A program made the translations under genes and the position numbers. Below the pieces are notes generated by a model. It was not told the origin of the DNA. It saw nothing but the letters and a program-made list of their open reading frames with translations, and did no database searches. Shown piece after piece: positions 34,180 to 47,039 of a stretch of 64,000 nucleotides of DNA; position 1 is the stretch's first letter; each line of letters starts with the position of its first letter. Source of the DNA: Nereocystis luetkeana (Eukaryota > Sar > Phaeophyceae > Laminariales > Laminariaceae); assembly GCA_031213475.1 (NCBI GenBank), contig JARUPZ010000003.1, positions 16,238,869 through 16,302,868 of the forward strand. Reading direction: 5' to 3'.

Positions 34180-34800
34180 ACTGGTGATCGAGATACAATT
34201 CCTTCATCGACTCGGTTCAGGACTCGTCACAGCGTATGAGCCTTCTCCCCCCACCCGTTGGCCTTTGCAGCCGGTGCCATGCACTTATCTCCCCCGCCAT
34301 TTCTTGTTTTGTTGGAGTGACATCTTGTTGTTCTTGGTGGCTGAATCGTCGATGAAGACGTTCCGGGCCATTTGTGGCACTACCGTAAAAATATGTTCAA
34401 AATCAATGGAACAGGCTCATCTTTACGGAAGATCCTGCACCACATCGAACATAATATCCGAGTCCTCGCGACCGTCTACACGGAATGGGACATTCTCGGT
34501 GCCACGCCAAGGCGAGATAAATCTATTCACAGAAGGGATCGATGTACGGCGTCATAGGCTTTGGTGAGGTCAGCTAGGCACATAGCCAGCGGGGTGTCCC
34601 TTTTCATCGCCAGCTCCTGTGGGCATCGCAACACGTACATCATGTCGGTGGTCGGGCAATGGCATTTGAAGCGACACTGCTCTTGGTTAACGATATCTTC
34701 CCGTTCATCGTATTAGCCGCGAAGGCAGACGCCGCAATGATCCCGAGAAACAATTTGTTGGCGTGCGCCAAAAAAAGAGAGATGCCACGAAAGTGACCAC
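34180..34800 (-). pseudogene. Decayed non-LTR retrotransposon (LINE) reverse transcriptase
   Basis: Read across frames on the minus strand this is a recognisable RT. FRGISL (34791-34774) corresponds to the YRGISL motif. Next come a degraded NQEQCRFK region (usual EEQCGFR), TTDMMYVLRCPQELA, and then CLADLTKAYDAVHRSLL (about 34577-34530), the motif A region with the catalytic Asp. LILNIF lies near 34400. In-frame stops interrupt it (immediately after HRSLL and again about 20 residues on) and at least one frameshift is needed. The YADD region is not recognised. No endonuclease or poly-A end was identified. It is an old, inactive insertion. Confidence 0.75.
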
Positions 34801-35111
34801 ACTACATCCGATTATCCTTCACGCGGAGCGCCTTAGTCGTTGCCTCCTGTTATTTGCGACATTTCCAGTTCACTCCGCGCAGCGACGATGACATCGTACA
34901 CGCTTACAAACGTATACGGACCTCCCTCGTCGAACAGGACCTGCAGGAGGTCAAAGGAAGGGGCATCAGATTCAACCGCTTTGCGCTCCGCCATCTCCCG
35001 TATCCGTCTTGGTCACCTCTCATCTGGGCGGGACGTCACGCAGCGGCATGCACGGTGGCTGTATATTTAGTTCGTCAGCAAAGTAAAGGTGGCCGAGGGT
35101 CGGCGACTTGA

Positions 35112-38100
35112 TGCTTTGCAGTTTGTGGAATCACCTTACTAAGCGCTCCCTGATAAGGCCAATGTCCGGCAGCTATCAATCGTCTTAGTCCTTGATGTAC
35201 TGCGAACTAATCGTACGCCTGGTATATTAACACGTTTTTCTGATAGCCCATGGCACCCGGACCAGTCTATGTTCGACACCTCACATACAAAAATACCAGG
35301 TATCAGAAAAAAAGACACGCCAGAGCGCTGCGGCGTTCTGCGAGAGGGGTTCACTCAAAATATTCTGGAGGCCCACACGTTCTCCCAACGTACAATGCGG
35401 AATACGACTGACTCTACACGCATATTATTCGTGTATATACGCATTACGCCCGACCACACGAAGAGCACAGGCAAAACACTCGTTGGTCGAGGTCTGAAAC
35501 ATGAGGCGCCCGATATGGACGCTATGGGGGTCTCAAAACGCCCCCCCCCCCCCGAATGTAACACATCCATCTTAAGATGCATCTGGCGTGATCAAAGGGT
35601 GTAAGGGTAGAGGGAGGTCGTTCTTCGGTGGGCAGTTCACCCTTTATTGGGTAAAAACATCCTGTCTTCACAGCGCTACAGTTTGTTTTCCGTTCCGACC
35701 TTTGTTTTGTGAGGTATCGAACAAAGGCTGGTCAGGGCGACTTTACCCGAAGGCGGGTAGAGTTTTCCTGGAGCCCTCTCATACTTGAGGCGCGAGAAAG
35801 AAGCTGGTGTACTTGACAGGGTGTGCGTGGTATCCTTAGGTCAAGCCGAAAACGGATTACAGACTACCGAACGCAAATATGATCACCGGATTGTGGTGCC
35901 GATGCTTGTGTTTGTTTATGCCGCTAGACTACAAAAATATTAACAGCGCACCTGGTGTATTGCAGGACCAAATTAAATACTGAAATTTGACACGGATAGA
36001 CCCCAACACTCAACGCGCTCGAAGTCTGGTTACATTATATTAGCACTCGGTGCCCCAAAGGAAGGGGCGGGAGGTACTACGCTTAATAGTGAAATTACTA
36101 GCTAAAACTACTACTAATACACTACCCTACTACTATTACTACTACTGCAACTGTGGGGGTTACTCGGAGAATGCAACCACAGGACCCGGTATTGACGGCA
36201 GGTTTTCATAGTAGTACTGTGGTGCGATATCTGACAGTAGCGGGTACATTCGGTGTGTATTTGTCGCTACACTGGTGACCCGCCGGTTTCCCGGCGACGC
36301 GTGCTTTTTTATCAATTCGGCATTGCAGCTTCAACCTGTTTGCGTTGGTCGTTGATCGCTTACAAGCCAGGATCTCAAACATTCACTTACTCTGAAAGCC
36401 CTGTACGAAAAAGCAGACACCCGCTAGAGATACATACGTCGTCGTAAGCAAGGACTCCTCAGGATTATCCGGTACGCGTCACCATACGGGGGGGCGGACT
36501 CAACCCCTCTAGGTGCTCCGTGTGGGCAAAGCCCTTGAGTCTCAAAGTTGTCGCGGACTATCGAGGCATTCCCTCCCTGAGGGCCGAGGCCTCGGTGAAG
36601 AATAGAGTGTGCCAGTGATAGTGAGTGAAATAGACGGTATTCTTAGAGGTACGCACAGGTGTGAACGGGAGCCGGTATCGCTGCTTGGAAGTCATTGTGT
36701 GGTGAACGCAGGTGGTGACAAACGATTATATTGCGCTCTTTTTGAATAGCACTTAGCAGCACAGCAACGGTGACAGCAACCACAGCACCAATGGTGCGTC
36801 GGAGACGCCGTGTCTTGAAGACGTGTGTCCCCTTCGAGAAAATATAAAAAAAAAAAAATGAGGAGTAATTGGGGCAGTAACGTATGTGTGCGTGCCTTGA
36901 TTCGTGACTGACTGGAGAACTACTGAGGCTGTGTTGCGAAGAGGAAAGGCTAACGGCCCACTGATGAACCACCCGGTGCAACGGTCAGACACACACGCAC
37001 GGCGCAACCGCCTTATCGCGCACCACCGCACCTAGCCGCGAGGTTGAAGGCGATCGGAAGCAATCAAGGCAGAAGGGAAATCGGCTGTACGAGTCAGTCC
37101 AAATGTAGAGGAACCTCACAGAAAGCATCAGCGCAGACATGGCCGTGGGTGGAGATGGCTTCAGCGCGTAGGAACTGCTCTGCCGCGGGGAACCGAACTA
37201 TGGGGAAAGGGGGCAGCTGTATCAAGTTGGTAAACCCCCCAAAGAGATAAATTGAGGGTCGGACGTTGCTAGACGGGTTGCACACGAATACAAGTCGGAG
37301 GCATACCGGCCATTGCGAGGGTGTGGTAGCCATAATAGCAACTATACCAGGCCGCACATACATACCCAAAATACATATTTTGGACTTGATTTTCATCGTC
37401 TGCAGACGCGCTGAATCAGAGCAATGGCGCCACGGCCTCCTTCTGCTTATGATCCGACCCGGTATACCCAATTAGAAGCTGCCCAATATTGCTGCTACTG
37501 TTTATACTCCCGGTGCGTGTTATGTCAGGCAGAAAATGGGGGGCTACGTTTCTGCGAGATAGCCTGGTGGTTGCTTTTCGTTCGTCTGGAAGTTGTCGCT
37601 CTGAATCCTGGAAACAAAACATAGTCCGAAAATGTTTTATTTCAGAGTCTACCTGGTAGACTCTATTCTTGATAGGGAGTACTGAGGTATGCTGCAGTGA
37701 CAGGAGCAGCAACAGCTGAGAACGCGCTACCCACGTATTTTTTGCGGATACGTGGCCGTTGGATTGAAAACGAAAATCGGTACCCAAACAGGAAAATACA
37801 AGTCTGCGCTTGCGGTTGCTTAGTAGTGGTCGTTTTTTTATAGATTGCAACTTCACGCCAATCATTATTTTAAAGCATGGTGCAAAGGTATGCGGTAACA
37901 TAAGAACGTTGACGATCAACTGAAAAACTGATGGTATACCCGGTATCTCGCAAGTAAGTGGTTTGTCGAACCCTCCCTCCCTTCCCGGGAGATGATGTGT
38001 GTCGTCGACTTTCCAACAATCATCATTCATTCCATTTTCCTCAAACACCCACGACAATATTTGATGGTATTATTGATGATACCTTCTATGCTCCTATGTA

Positions 38101-38795
38101 ACCTCGTTAAACCTATCCAACCCCCAGTCCCTTCACGGAGCATGTGTGCAGTCTTAGCGTAAGTACCCCCCACCCTTTTCTAGCCCTCGTAGCCTCTTGG
38201 TAACGCCGAGGGTCGAGATATAAGCGGGACACCTTTCAACGAGATCGCGATTGGCGTAGTAACCGACACCCTATGAGACAGGCGTTCTTTCAACTGCCCT
38301 TCCTTCGCCACGTATCCTCTATCCCTTCTCCCCGCAACGCTCAGAAGACAGCGAGCCCTTTGTTTGTATCTAGTGCCTCGTACGTACTTAAAGGAGTTTA
38401 TCGTCCGTACCTATACTACACAAGACTGGCCACCGGAGAATCTCGAGAGCGAACTCTGGTTCTGAATCACATGATAAAACAATCGCGCAACAAACTTTAA
38501 GGTGGGTCATTGGTCAACGTAAACGTTCAGAAAGCACCCGGATTGTCTGTTGTACACGTCGCAATGGGTCGGATTCGGAAACTTATCGGGCAAAACCATG
38601 TGTATTATTTGGATTACGGTTATGTGTGAAATGTTGATAGCACAAGATAGGTTCACCAAAAAAATACGAAGACCAAATAATATAACCGAAACGAAACGAT
38701 AACCCACCATGGAGCGAAAAACAAACAAGTCCGGATAAAAGAGACACGAACCTATTCTTAGGACAAAAAAAACGCAAAGCAATCGGATTCGAAAC
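35112..38795. other. Intergenic, no gene recognised
   Basis: Many short ORFs, none with a recognisable domain. A minus-strand frame of 213 codons (38057-37416) is about what chance gives in a window this size. Minor features are a C-run near 35540-35551, (CTA)n-like sequence near 36095-36150 and TACCWGGTA sites at 35294 and 37650. Confidence 0.5.
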
Positions 38796-38907
38796 CGATA
38801 CGGGGGAGATGAAATATAGTAAATGTATACACTAGTGCCTGGGGAATGCATCGATACGGGGGCGATGAAACATAGTAAATGTATACACTAGTGGCTGGGG
38901 AATGCAT
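38796..38907. repeat. Tandem duplication, 56-bp unit x2
   Basis: Two head-to-tail units, each beginning CGATACGGGGG and ending GGGGAATGCAT, differ at about three positions. This is a recent local duplication. Confidence 0.92.
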
Positions 38908-41900
38908 CGACGTGGAAACTATGTGCGCAACTGCAGGTTACATATATACCCCTGGTATGTATTATATATACTGTTATGGCCAACAGGACTGTGTATAGTT
39001 TTGCATATATATATACGTGAACCACTTCTGATATTATCCGGCTTTTTTTTTTTTTTGGCATCGCACGAACACGACGAAGTTTGGGGCATACAAATATATA
39101 TGTCTTCCAACACCAAAATGCACCTAAAAACGAGCCTGAAACATGTCATGTGTACGTTGAAATTTAGCAAATAGTTTTGAGACATCGGCACCAACATGCC
39201 GGTTTTTTAGTAGAGTAGTAGTAGTTTTTTTTTCACGTATATAATATTGTCTATTCTGCAAATAAATGACGACAACTTGGACTAAACAAAACTACGAATA
39301 CTTATTGTTATTGAAAAACGCGATGGACACAAACTCACCACTCCAGTTAGGATGCACACATTACAGATAGATGCCAAATTCTTGGCTGTTTCTCGCCAAC
39401 ATACATACTTGAAAAAATGCATTCAATGTATTATACCTGGTATGCGTTGTGAAAAGAAAAATACTCGAACACTGCAAATTCGTTCACAAACCTGACCGCA
39501 GCCTCGCACTTCATGGAAAGTCCACAACGGAACGTCTACCAATCGAGGTGCATCTGGTGCATTGCGGTATACGTCACGTTTTTCATGTTGAGCTTGTGGT
39601 TAAACCACAACGTCCGACAAGGTACCCCTGATGGCCACTTTTATACCGCGGCGTCAATATATTTGTAGTCAACTATACTTTCTCCAGGAGGAGGAGTAGT
39701 GACGTAGTAGCAGTTTTCAACTGTAGATACAGAAGAGTTCTGGTGGCGGAGACGTCGCTTTCGTCTTTGGCTTGCCACAGGCAATATACGACCCGATTCA
39801 CTGGTCAGAGAGTCTAGAACAAATAATGGCAATGCATATTAAAGGTCCGGGAAGTCCTACGTATCGCGTGCACGCTCAATAACGATCAGGATAGTGTTTG
39901 TTTTTATACATTAACAATCACCTTGCCGTCCTTGCTGTGCAGTAACACAAAATATATCTACGTATGTGTGTCATCGGGGAAATATTTTACGTCGGATAAT
40001 TATATCTGGATGATGAGGCGAAATGGGGCCTTGATGCACGCGTGGTAATAATTAATTGCACATAGACTACATCCCGCCGAAAGCTATGCGCCGCGTCGCC
40101 GCTCGTCTGTCTTTCGTGAGTGAACTTCTCCAAACGTTTGCGATATACCATGTACGACCTTTAGAAAATACCCGACCAATATCGCCACAGCAGGCTAAAC
40201 AGTTGATGTCGTGTTCGTTTCTCGCAGGATGGGGGTCTTTCGTGCAACAACAGGCAAAATAGTTTGAGGTACTTTTTCCGTTCTACTCGACAAATTCCTC
40301 CCGACTTAGTCTGCGACACAACTAAATCAATTTCTATCTTGCGGGCTTCAGTTTAAACCTTTGCAGATTTCCTCTGTCTGGGTACAAACCTGACCTCAAC
40401 AAACACGATAACAAGCTCGCCACAAAGAGAGGGTTCCAGTGATTGCTGCATCGGTGCATACCTATGTTCATCGAAACTCCGTGTCCTCTTTTTTGCATCG
40501 TTCGTGATTACGTTTCAATAGTATCGGTCATGACCAACGTTTCATTTTGTTCTTCATGTATGTTTGTTATCCTAAACGTTTGCTTCCGACGGGTGACCCT
40601 TCGGAGCACTGTGGCTCACGCCTCGCCCGTGGGGCGTGCCCAACGGGATTGCCACCAAACGTCAACCCACGTGTATACTCGAATATTGTTGTGTCGGCTT
40701 TCTGCCGCTGATGCCACCCCCATCGCACAGGGACACGACGCCGCTCAGGCCCCCAAAACGGAACCAGTTAGTTGAGATCCACCAGCATGGCTTATGAGCG
40801 AAGAGACGGGTGGGTCATACCATCGCAATAACAATAATTTCCCCTATCTATACCACTCCTGTTTTGCATACTTGTATACGCATGACAGGCAACCATATGG
40901 TTCGTGCTGGGCCATGGCGGAGGGGTCGACGGGATGAATACATATGTAGTGTTTCGGTAGTGGACACACACACCAGAATCAGATGCGAGTCGTCGCGATT
41001 GAGGTCGATAACCAATCCTTCAAGTTGACACACTCCACACGGTTAGTGGCCGTGCGCTTGAATGCACCAACTCTTCTCGTGAACGCCACCGGCTGGTCAC
41101 AGTTATACAATACTCTCTCGTGGACAGGAAAACGATCAAGCATACCATGTACAGGGAGTCCAGCGGTTTGGAGTAAAACGCGGATGTCCTCATTCAGACG
41201 CCGGAAGCAGGTAGACTCTGTTAAAAAATCAGGGGTACTGTATACCGGGCATACTGTACCTGATAATGAGGGATTGCCAGAAACAACGCGGGACCGTCAT
41301 TGGGGGGAATTGTTCAACACGTATCCATTTACAAACTGCAGGTACCAGAACCGCGATTTTGACATAGCGCTAGGTGCTGACTTGTATAGCCCGTCCGATT
41401 CCAAGGTGGTGTCACTGAGCTGACGGCGACGATGACCCCAGAGCTCAAGTTCCGACACACATAGGAATTTCAAGCAGCGCTGAACCTCGACCCGGAGCCT
41501 TCGGGGACCCCTAGGCAGGCAAATAGGACTACAAAAGGAAATGTAATTACTGTGCTACAAGCACTGAAGAGGTGTACTTTGTTCCGGGTAACCCGAAATT
41601 CTACAGACCATCCACTGGAAGCACTTTCTTGAACGCTCTCTGCGAATATTTATGTATCCTCGTTGCAGCGGGTTCATCCTAGGATCAGGCGTGGATGCGG
41701 AGGAATAAGTCACGCTTCAATTCGAGTATCAACGGGCGAAGAACTACATCGCTGAAAAAGTCGGGGCCACGCTCATAGATTCGTTGGGACCCACGACTAG
41801 TGGGCGAGCTTCATGTGGTTCGAGGCAGCACGTTGTTCCCGTGGACATTTAGAGGAGACAAAACGTGTTATATCTGCACACCGGGGTGTTCCCCACGTAG

Positions 41901-43074
41901 CCGGGTGTGTCATGAACAACGCCGTCTTGTGGAACCAGGCCTAGACTGATGAACATACAGATGGAGTATGTAAACTGCCTAGACTTCATACAGGAAAAAG
42001 CGAGCATCTAGACTAGCGAATGAAGAAAGCGCAGGATGGCGGGCGGGCGGATGGGCGGGCGGGCGGATGGGCGAGCAGACGCGACGGCTATGGTAGTGAT
42101 ACAACTGGCGACGGCAGCAAGACGCTTGTGGCAGTTCATGGCCAAATATCGTAAATCCACCAAGTACGAAGGTCTATGCGTTACGATTTTTTTTTGTCGC
42201 GGATTGTTGTTTGTGGCACGACCGTCAAGACCGGCGGTTTGCTTGGTCGTTCTGGGGTGGAACGCCGCTCTCGTAGAGGATCGAGCCTACGGGTTAGGCC
42301 AGAGAGTTGACACATGTGTCCGAAACATGCCCGAGATTAACGATAAACGCCTACATCCGTGGTTGTTTAGCGTACCTGAGACTTGGGCTGAAGGACTGGC
42401 GATTTGTTCGTGAAAATAGGATTACGGTAAAAACACACTAATAAACTAGGGGTACTGAAAATCACATAATCCTATTATTGTCTACAGCTCCAGGGATGCG
42501 TAGTGTTGAACGAGCGATGTCATGAGAAGATCGACCAAACTGGAAATACATACAGATCTGAACGAGTAAAGTTCTATTGGTGTCCATCGGTTCCCACCAT
42601 ACTGTTGGGTATGTTTGTATCGAACGTTCGAGTTTAGAATTAAACTTTGGATACATAGAATCAAACCTTGTTTTGCCCGCTATCCCGTAGTGTATCTGCA
42701 GAGAAGGAACGAAAATTTTAGTGTATCACACATCGATATATAATCGGTTTTTGTTTGTATGTATCGTATCACATTCGGTTCAATTAAATAATTCCTCGCT
42801 ACAGTTCCAGTTGCCCTTTGTTTGGAATGATATATCGTACCGCATATTACCGGCACGAAAAAAAAAACGCATCAAGTCTGACGTGATAACCCCTGCCACA
42901 AACCCGCTTACACCGTTTTCTCTAACTAAGGTGCATTCAGCGTATGTATGACGAAACGGTATGGGTTACGTTCAGCACTGCAGACTGCAGTGAGTGGAAC
43001 CTTACTGTTTCTGTTTTTTAATGTCCTTTTATCATCAATCTTATTTCCCAGCATATATATTTCGTCGGCGATTT
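38908..43074. other. Intergenic, no gene recognised
   Basis: No domain, RNA gene or transposon core is recognised. A plus-strand frame at 40983-41423 (146 codons) has no recognisable motif. A GC-rich tandem repeat lies at 42036-42074 and a TACCTGGTA site at 39434. Confidence 0.5.
42036..42074. repeat. GGGC minisatellite, 16-bp unit
   Basis: About 2.3 units of ATGGGCGGGCGGGCGG in tandem. Confidence 0.9.
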
Positions 43075-43352
43075 TACCCTCAGTGGTCTTCTTTTAGACA
43101 TACAGTGACCACAGGTGTCGTCCTCCCTCCCCCCCGGTACGTGCTTTACTTGTTTATAGCGCATAAGGTTCAGCATTCCCACTGCTCGTCGACTTCCATT
43201 GAATGCAGCTAACTCACGCTTTCGCGCTTTCCGCAAATAAATAAGGTTTATGCGAGAAAAAGTCCTTAGGAGAGTGCACTCGGTGATACTTGAACCCACG
43301 AATATAAACTTAGTAGGCACACGGACCGCCCACTTAGCCACCGGGGACGCCA
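43075..43352 (-). repeat. SINE-II copy
   Basis: On the minus strand it starts GCGTCCCCGGTGGCTAAGTG (A-box-like) and then GGGTTCAAGTATC (B-box-like), followed by a body with GCGGAAAGCGCGAAAGCGTG, TCGACGAGCAGTGGGAATGC and GCACGTACCGGGGGGG. The same blocks in the same order occur at 63483-63790 on the plus strand. The head resembles SINE-I and the body differs, although both keep a GGCACGTACCG-like block. Confidence 0.85.
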
Positions 43353-45885
43353 GCGGTATGTTCACGCATGGCGACGCCGTATATCGTATTCTGACATGCG
43401 TACGCTTTAAACTACTCCGTAGATCTGTGTGATATACGAGCTATCACCCATTGACATGATGAGTATCTGCTGTAGTACATAGACATTCAGGTAATACCGT
43501 GTTCAGCTGTAGGTTCTACAGCCCTTTGAAACGAGTACCAGCTACTGAGTATGTAGACATTAATATAATAATGGAAAATCCCTGTGAACTCCTCCAACCG
43601 GCATCCAGGCACGATGCCGCATTAAAAGACAGCGCGGCCGTTAGCGTAAACCATCGTGATGGCGACAATATTCTGCTCGATGGCACCTAGTCAGTCAAGG
43701 CGACTCATCCCGACCAGGATCAGCAGGTGGACAATGATGTGTGGATAATGGCCATCACGGTCCACTTTCAAACGCACCGTCGCCAATATCCGCAAATCAA
43801 AGCGGTACTCCCGAAGCCAGGGGCAGTGGTGCGTTTTCGTGCTGACGACGCCAGAGTATCGCGATGTACCCAACAAGCTGTGATGCTATAGACGCGGAAA
43901 AAACCTGTGTGTAGTTTCAGGCCAGCAGCAAAATTTAAATGGTGAATGAACCCGCCCAAGTCGACATGGATGAGTGCAGGCATACACCTCGGTCGTGACA
44001 CCGATGTTCCCCAGTTCCGGTGCTTACCGTTGCAAGCCATTGTAGTCTGTAGCAAGACTGCCAGACGCGGCACCTACTGTATGTACTATACGCTTTTTCA
44101 CGAGTTTCGATCATTCTGACCCGCGGGCTCCTTGCCCCAGCCATTCTGTGTTTGTTCCCATACAGCGTACAGAAAGGTCAATGCGTTCGTATTTGATCTC
44201 CCGTACCAACTATTGACCCCCGGGTATTCTGACGGGAATGCGTGGGCGTCCCCACATAGGGAGGGTACACCAACCCTGCGAGTTATCGGTTAGACCCCCC
44301 GAAAATTTCCACTTAAATTGCATCCTGAAATTCGAGAGATGTATGGTAGGTATCGGGTACCCTAGGAATATAACGATGGATGGATGTACCCTTGTCTCTT
44401 GAAGTGCAGCGACTAGTTCGTGGCGCTGGGACCCTACTACTTGTCATTAATGTCGTCACTGGTCTTTGAGGTTTAACGAGTTGTATACCCTTCATGGGGA
44501 ACAACCTACGCAATTATCTGGGGCGTGGTATCATAACCGTGCTGTACCTTTTTGTGTCAGACAGTCCAGGAAAAGATGGCGATCGTTGATATTCGTGTGG
44601 TGGTAAGGTTCGATTGCTCCTTTTTTCACTGCATATCCGCGAGTCTTCACTCTGACAGCACTCCAGATAGCAGGCAGGTGTGTTCCTCTTTCGTTTTCAC
44701 GACTACCGTGCGTTTCGTACGGTGCAGGCAGCATATCAGACATCATCCGCTGTAGTCAGCAGCCACGAGTTGGTTAGTGGTGGGAACGGGGGTATTCTAT
44801 GTTATAGTTGAGAGGATAAACCCGCGGCCATGTTAGTTCGGTTTGCACATCGGTTTCAGCTCGTGTGCGCTTTCTTCGTCTAGTGTATTTTGAGGCAGCC
44901 GAATTTTCGATTTTTTTTTTCGGATCTCCCTAGGGCTCGAGCACCTTTGTGTGGACCACGGACTCCTTCGTCAGAGAGTTAATGTGAGAACAACAACTGC
45001 AACATGCCATACACTACAAGGGTTCATGTACACGTGCATTGTGAAGACATCTTCACGTCACTCAAGTTCCCTTTTCAACGTTGGAAAACGACTCATCGAC
45101 ATATATATATATATACTGGTTTCGGTTGTGTACTGTGGTGCTCCTGAGCTTCCCTTCCGGCCTTTGAAGAAAAAATTCAGTAACAAACGTGAAACCTTAT
45201 CGCGACATTTAGATGGGTCGGTTATTTTCGATTTGTTCAAGTCGTCGGCGATCACGCCTTATGACAACGAACATACATTTCTGTAGTTATCGTAACGAGT
45301 ATGAACGATACACTACAGCGCAGTACACCTATACAAAGGTACGCTATGAAGCCAAATGAAGGATATCGCAGAGTTGTTGATCGCGAAAACGGTGAATATA
45401 TTCGACCAAACGATACCCATTGACCACATGAACACATACATACGCCGACTATCAATATTACCTGTGCCAATATCTCCTGGGGGCAAGTAGAAATATATAT
45501 TGCTGACAAAACATGGTCTGGGAGCTGTCGCAGACTGCAGGTGAATGCCAGCGCACTAAACAGCCGCCGTTGCGATGCTTTGCAGTGAATGTGGATATGT
45601 TTCACAATGTTCCACAGACCTATGACGTCGTCATGCACGGATACACGAATTCGAGCCCAGTCGTGTGGTAGTGCATGTACTTCCAGACTGGATGCGCCAT
45701 ACACAATATTATGACGGTATGCGACACTGCCTACTCTGGATACAAAGTATTGTACCACGGATCGATACGCATCGTTGCATGTAACCACACGTGGTAGAAA
45801 ACACGAAAACAATGCTGATTGTATTTTGTTAATATATTCAGTACTGATATCTTGATATTAATAAATAGTCTGTTTAGGCGTTTAT
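43353..45885. other. Intergenic, no gene recognised
   Basis: No recognisable coding sequence. ORFs at 44073-43768 and 45812-45252 (both minus) lack motifs. A (TA)n run lies at 45098-45115. Confidence 0.5.
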
Positions 45886-47003
45886 ATAGAACTACATACT
45901 TAGATCACAACCCCTGAGCGTGCTCGGTTGGTGCATCCCTGGCCTCTCAGAGCTCCCACTTCCAACCCGCCTCCTTTCAGCACTAAGTACTTGCCGGACC
46001 TTTCCAGCAGTTCTTTGTTTTCTCGGTCATTTCTTCCTCTTTTCATAATAATTCGTTTCGTGTGCGTGCGTGTTCTCAGAGCACGGCATCGCGGGAGGAC
46101 CCGGCACCGTCGCGGGTGTCAGCGGGTGGATGCTGGCCGGTAGAAGGGGAGTTGCAAGGAGCGCGGTCGCCGCTTTCGTGCCTAGTCGCGTGTGCCTCGA
46201 GACACGAGGGATGCATGAACGGGCTTTGTCTGGCTTCGATTTATGATTGTTGATAGAGTGTGTACGAGTTTACAAAGGTCGTTCGGGATGGCAAGATAAA
46301 ATTCAAGCGGTGCTTATTTTTGCGACCACGCTGAAGTTGAAAGAGGGAGGTGTGCAGTTTGAACACCAACGTTATCGAGCTGGCGAACGACGGCCACGGT
46401 GAGCACCGGGCTTCACGCGGGGCGGGCGACGGGGCTGATTGTGGCAGAGAGTGATAAAAGCTCTACCCAGACCAAATCGGTAGCGAGGTGGTCGCGAGAG
46501 GGGCGGGTGGCGTACGAGGCTGAGAGAGAAGCTCTTCAGTGCGATTTGTTTATTTTCTTCTTCTTTTGACCGGGTGTAAGGTGTTCCAATCAGGCAGAAA
46601 AATATTACACGAGAGGGGACGGGGTTTTATTTTCCTCTCCGAGTTTTCGGTTTCATTTTTATTGTTGTTGCTGCTGTGCCGTGCTGTGCTTTCGCTTTCT
46701 TCGTACATACAGTACAGACATAGAGCATATCGAAAGAAGAAAATAAGTACAGACAGTAGTACCCTACCTGGGGTGTATGTACGTACGTACGACATCCGCG
46801 ACGCGAAGCGTGTATGTATGTATGTGGCATCCAAGCTGACCTCGGGGCTGCTTTTTCCTGAAGCATGGCGGCGGCACTCTCGGCATTATCAAGTCGCCGG
46901 TTTGCAATTACGATCCTTGAAAGCACTCAACTCAATCGTGGACCTCTTTTGGCTTCGCATAATATATAATTTAATGTACTTTTTTCCTTCCTGAGCGAGC
47001 GTA
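45886..47003 (+). mobile_element. 1.1-kb GC-hairpin element, copy B (3' hairpin lost)
   Basis: It starts ATAGAACTACATACTTAGAT and runs colinear with the inverse of copy A: GAGCGTGCTCGGTTGGTGCA, CCGTCGCGGGTGTCAGCGG, TACGAGGCTGAGAGAGAAGC and a final CTGAGCGAGCG. It then stops before the GC-rich hairpin, so its end is truncated. It is non-coding as far as I can see. Confidence 0.75.
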
Positions 47004-47039
47004 TACACATACTTAAAGTTACCCTTTTCCTAAAATAAC

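Noticed and set aside
37416-38057. 213-codon minus-strand ORF
   Set aside because: Length is within what chance gives in 64 kb of six frames; no motif, splice signal or paralogue.
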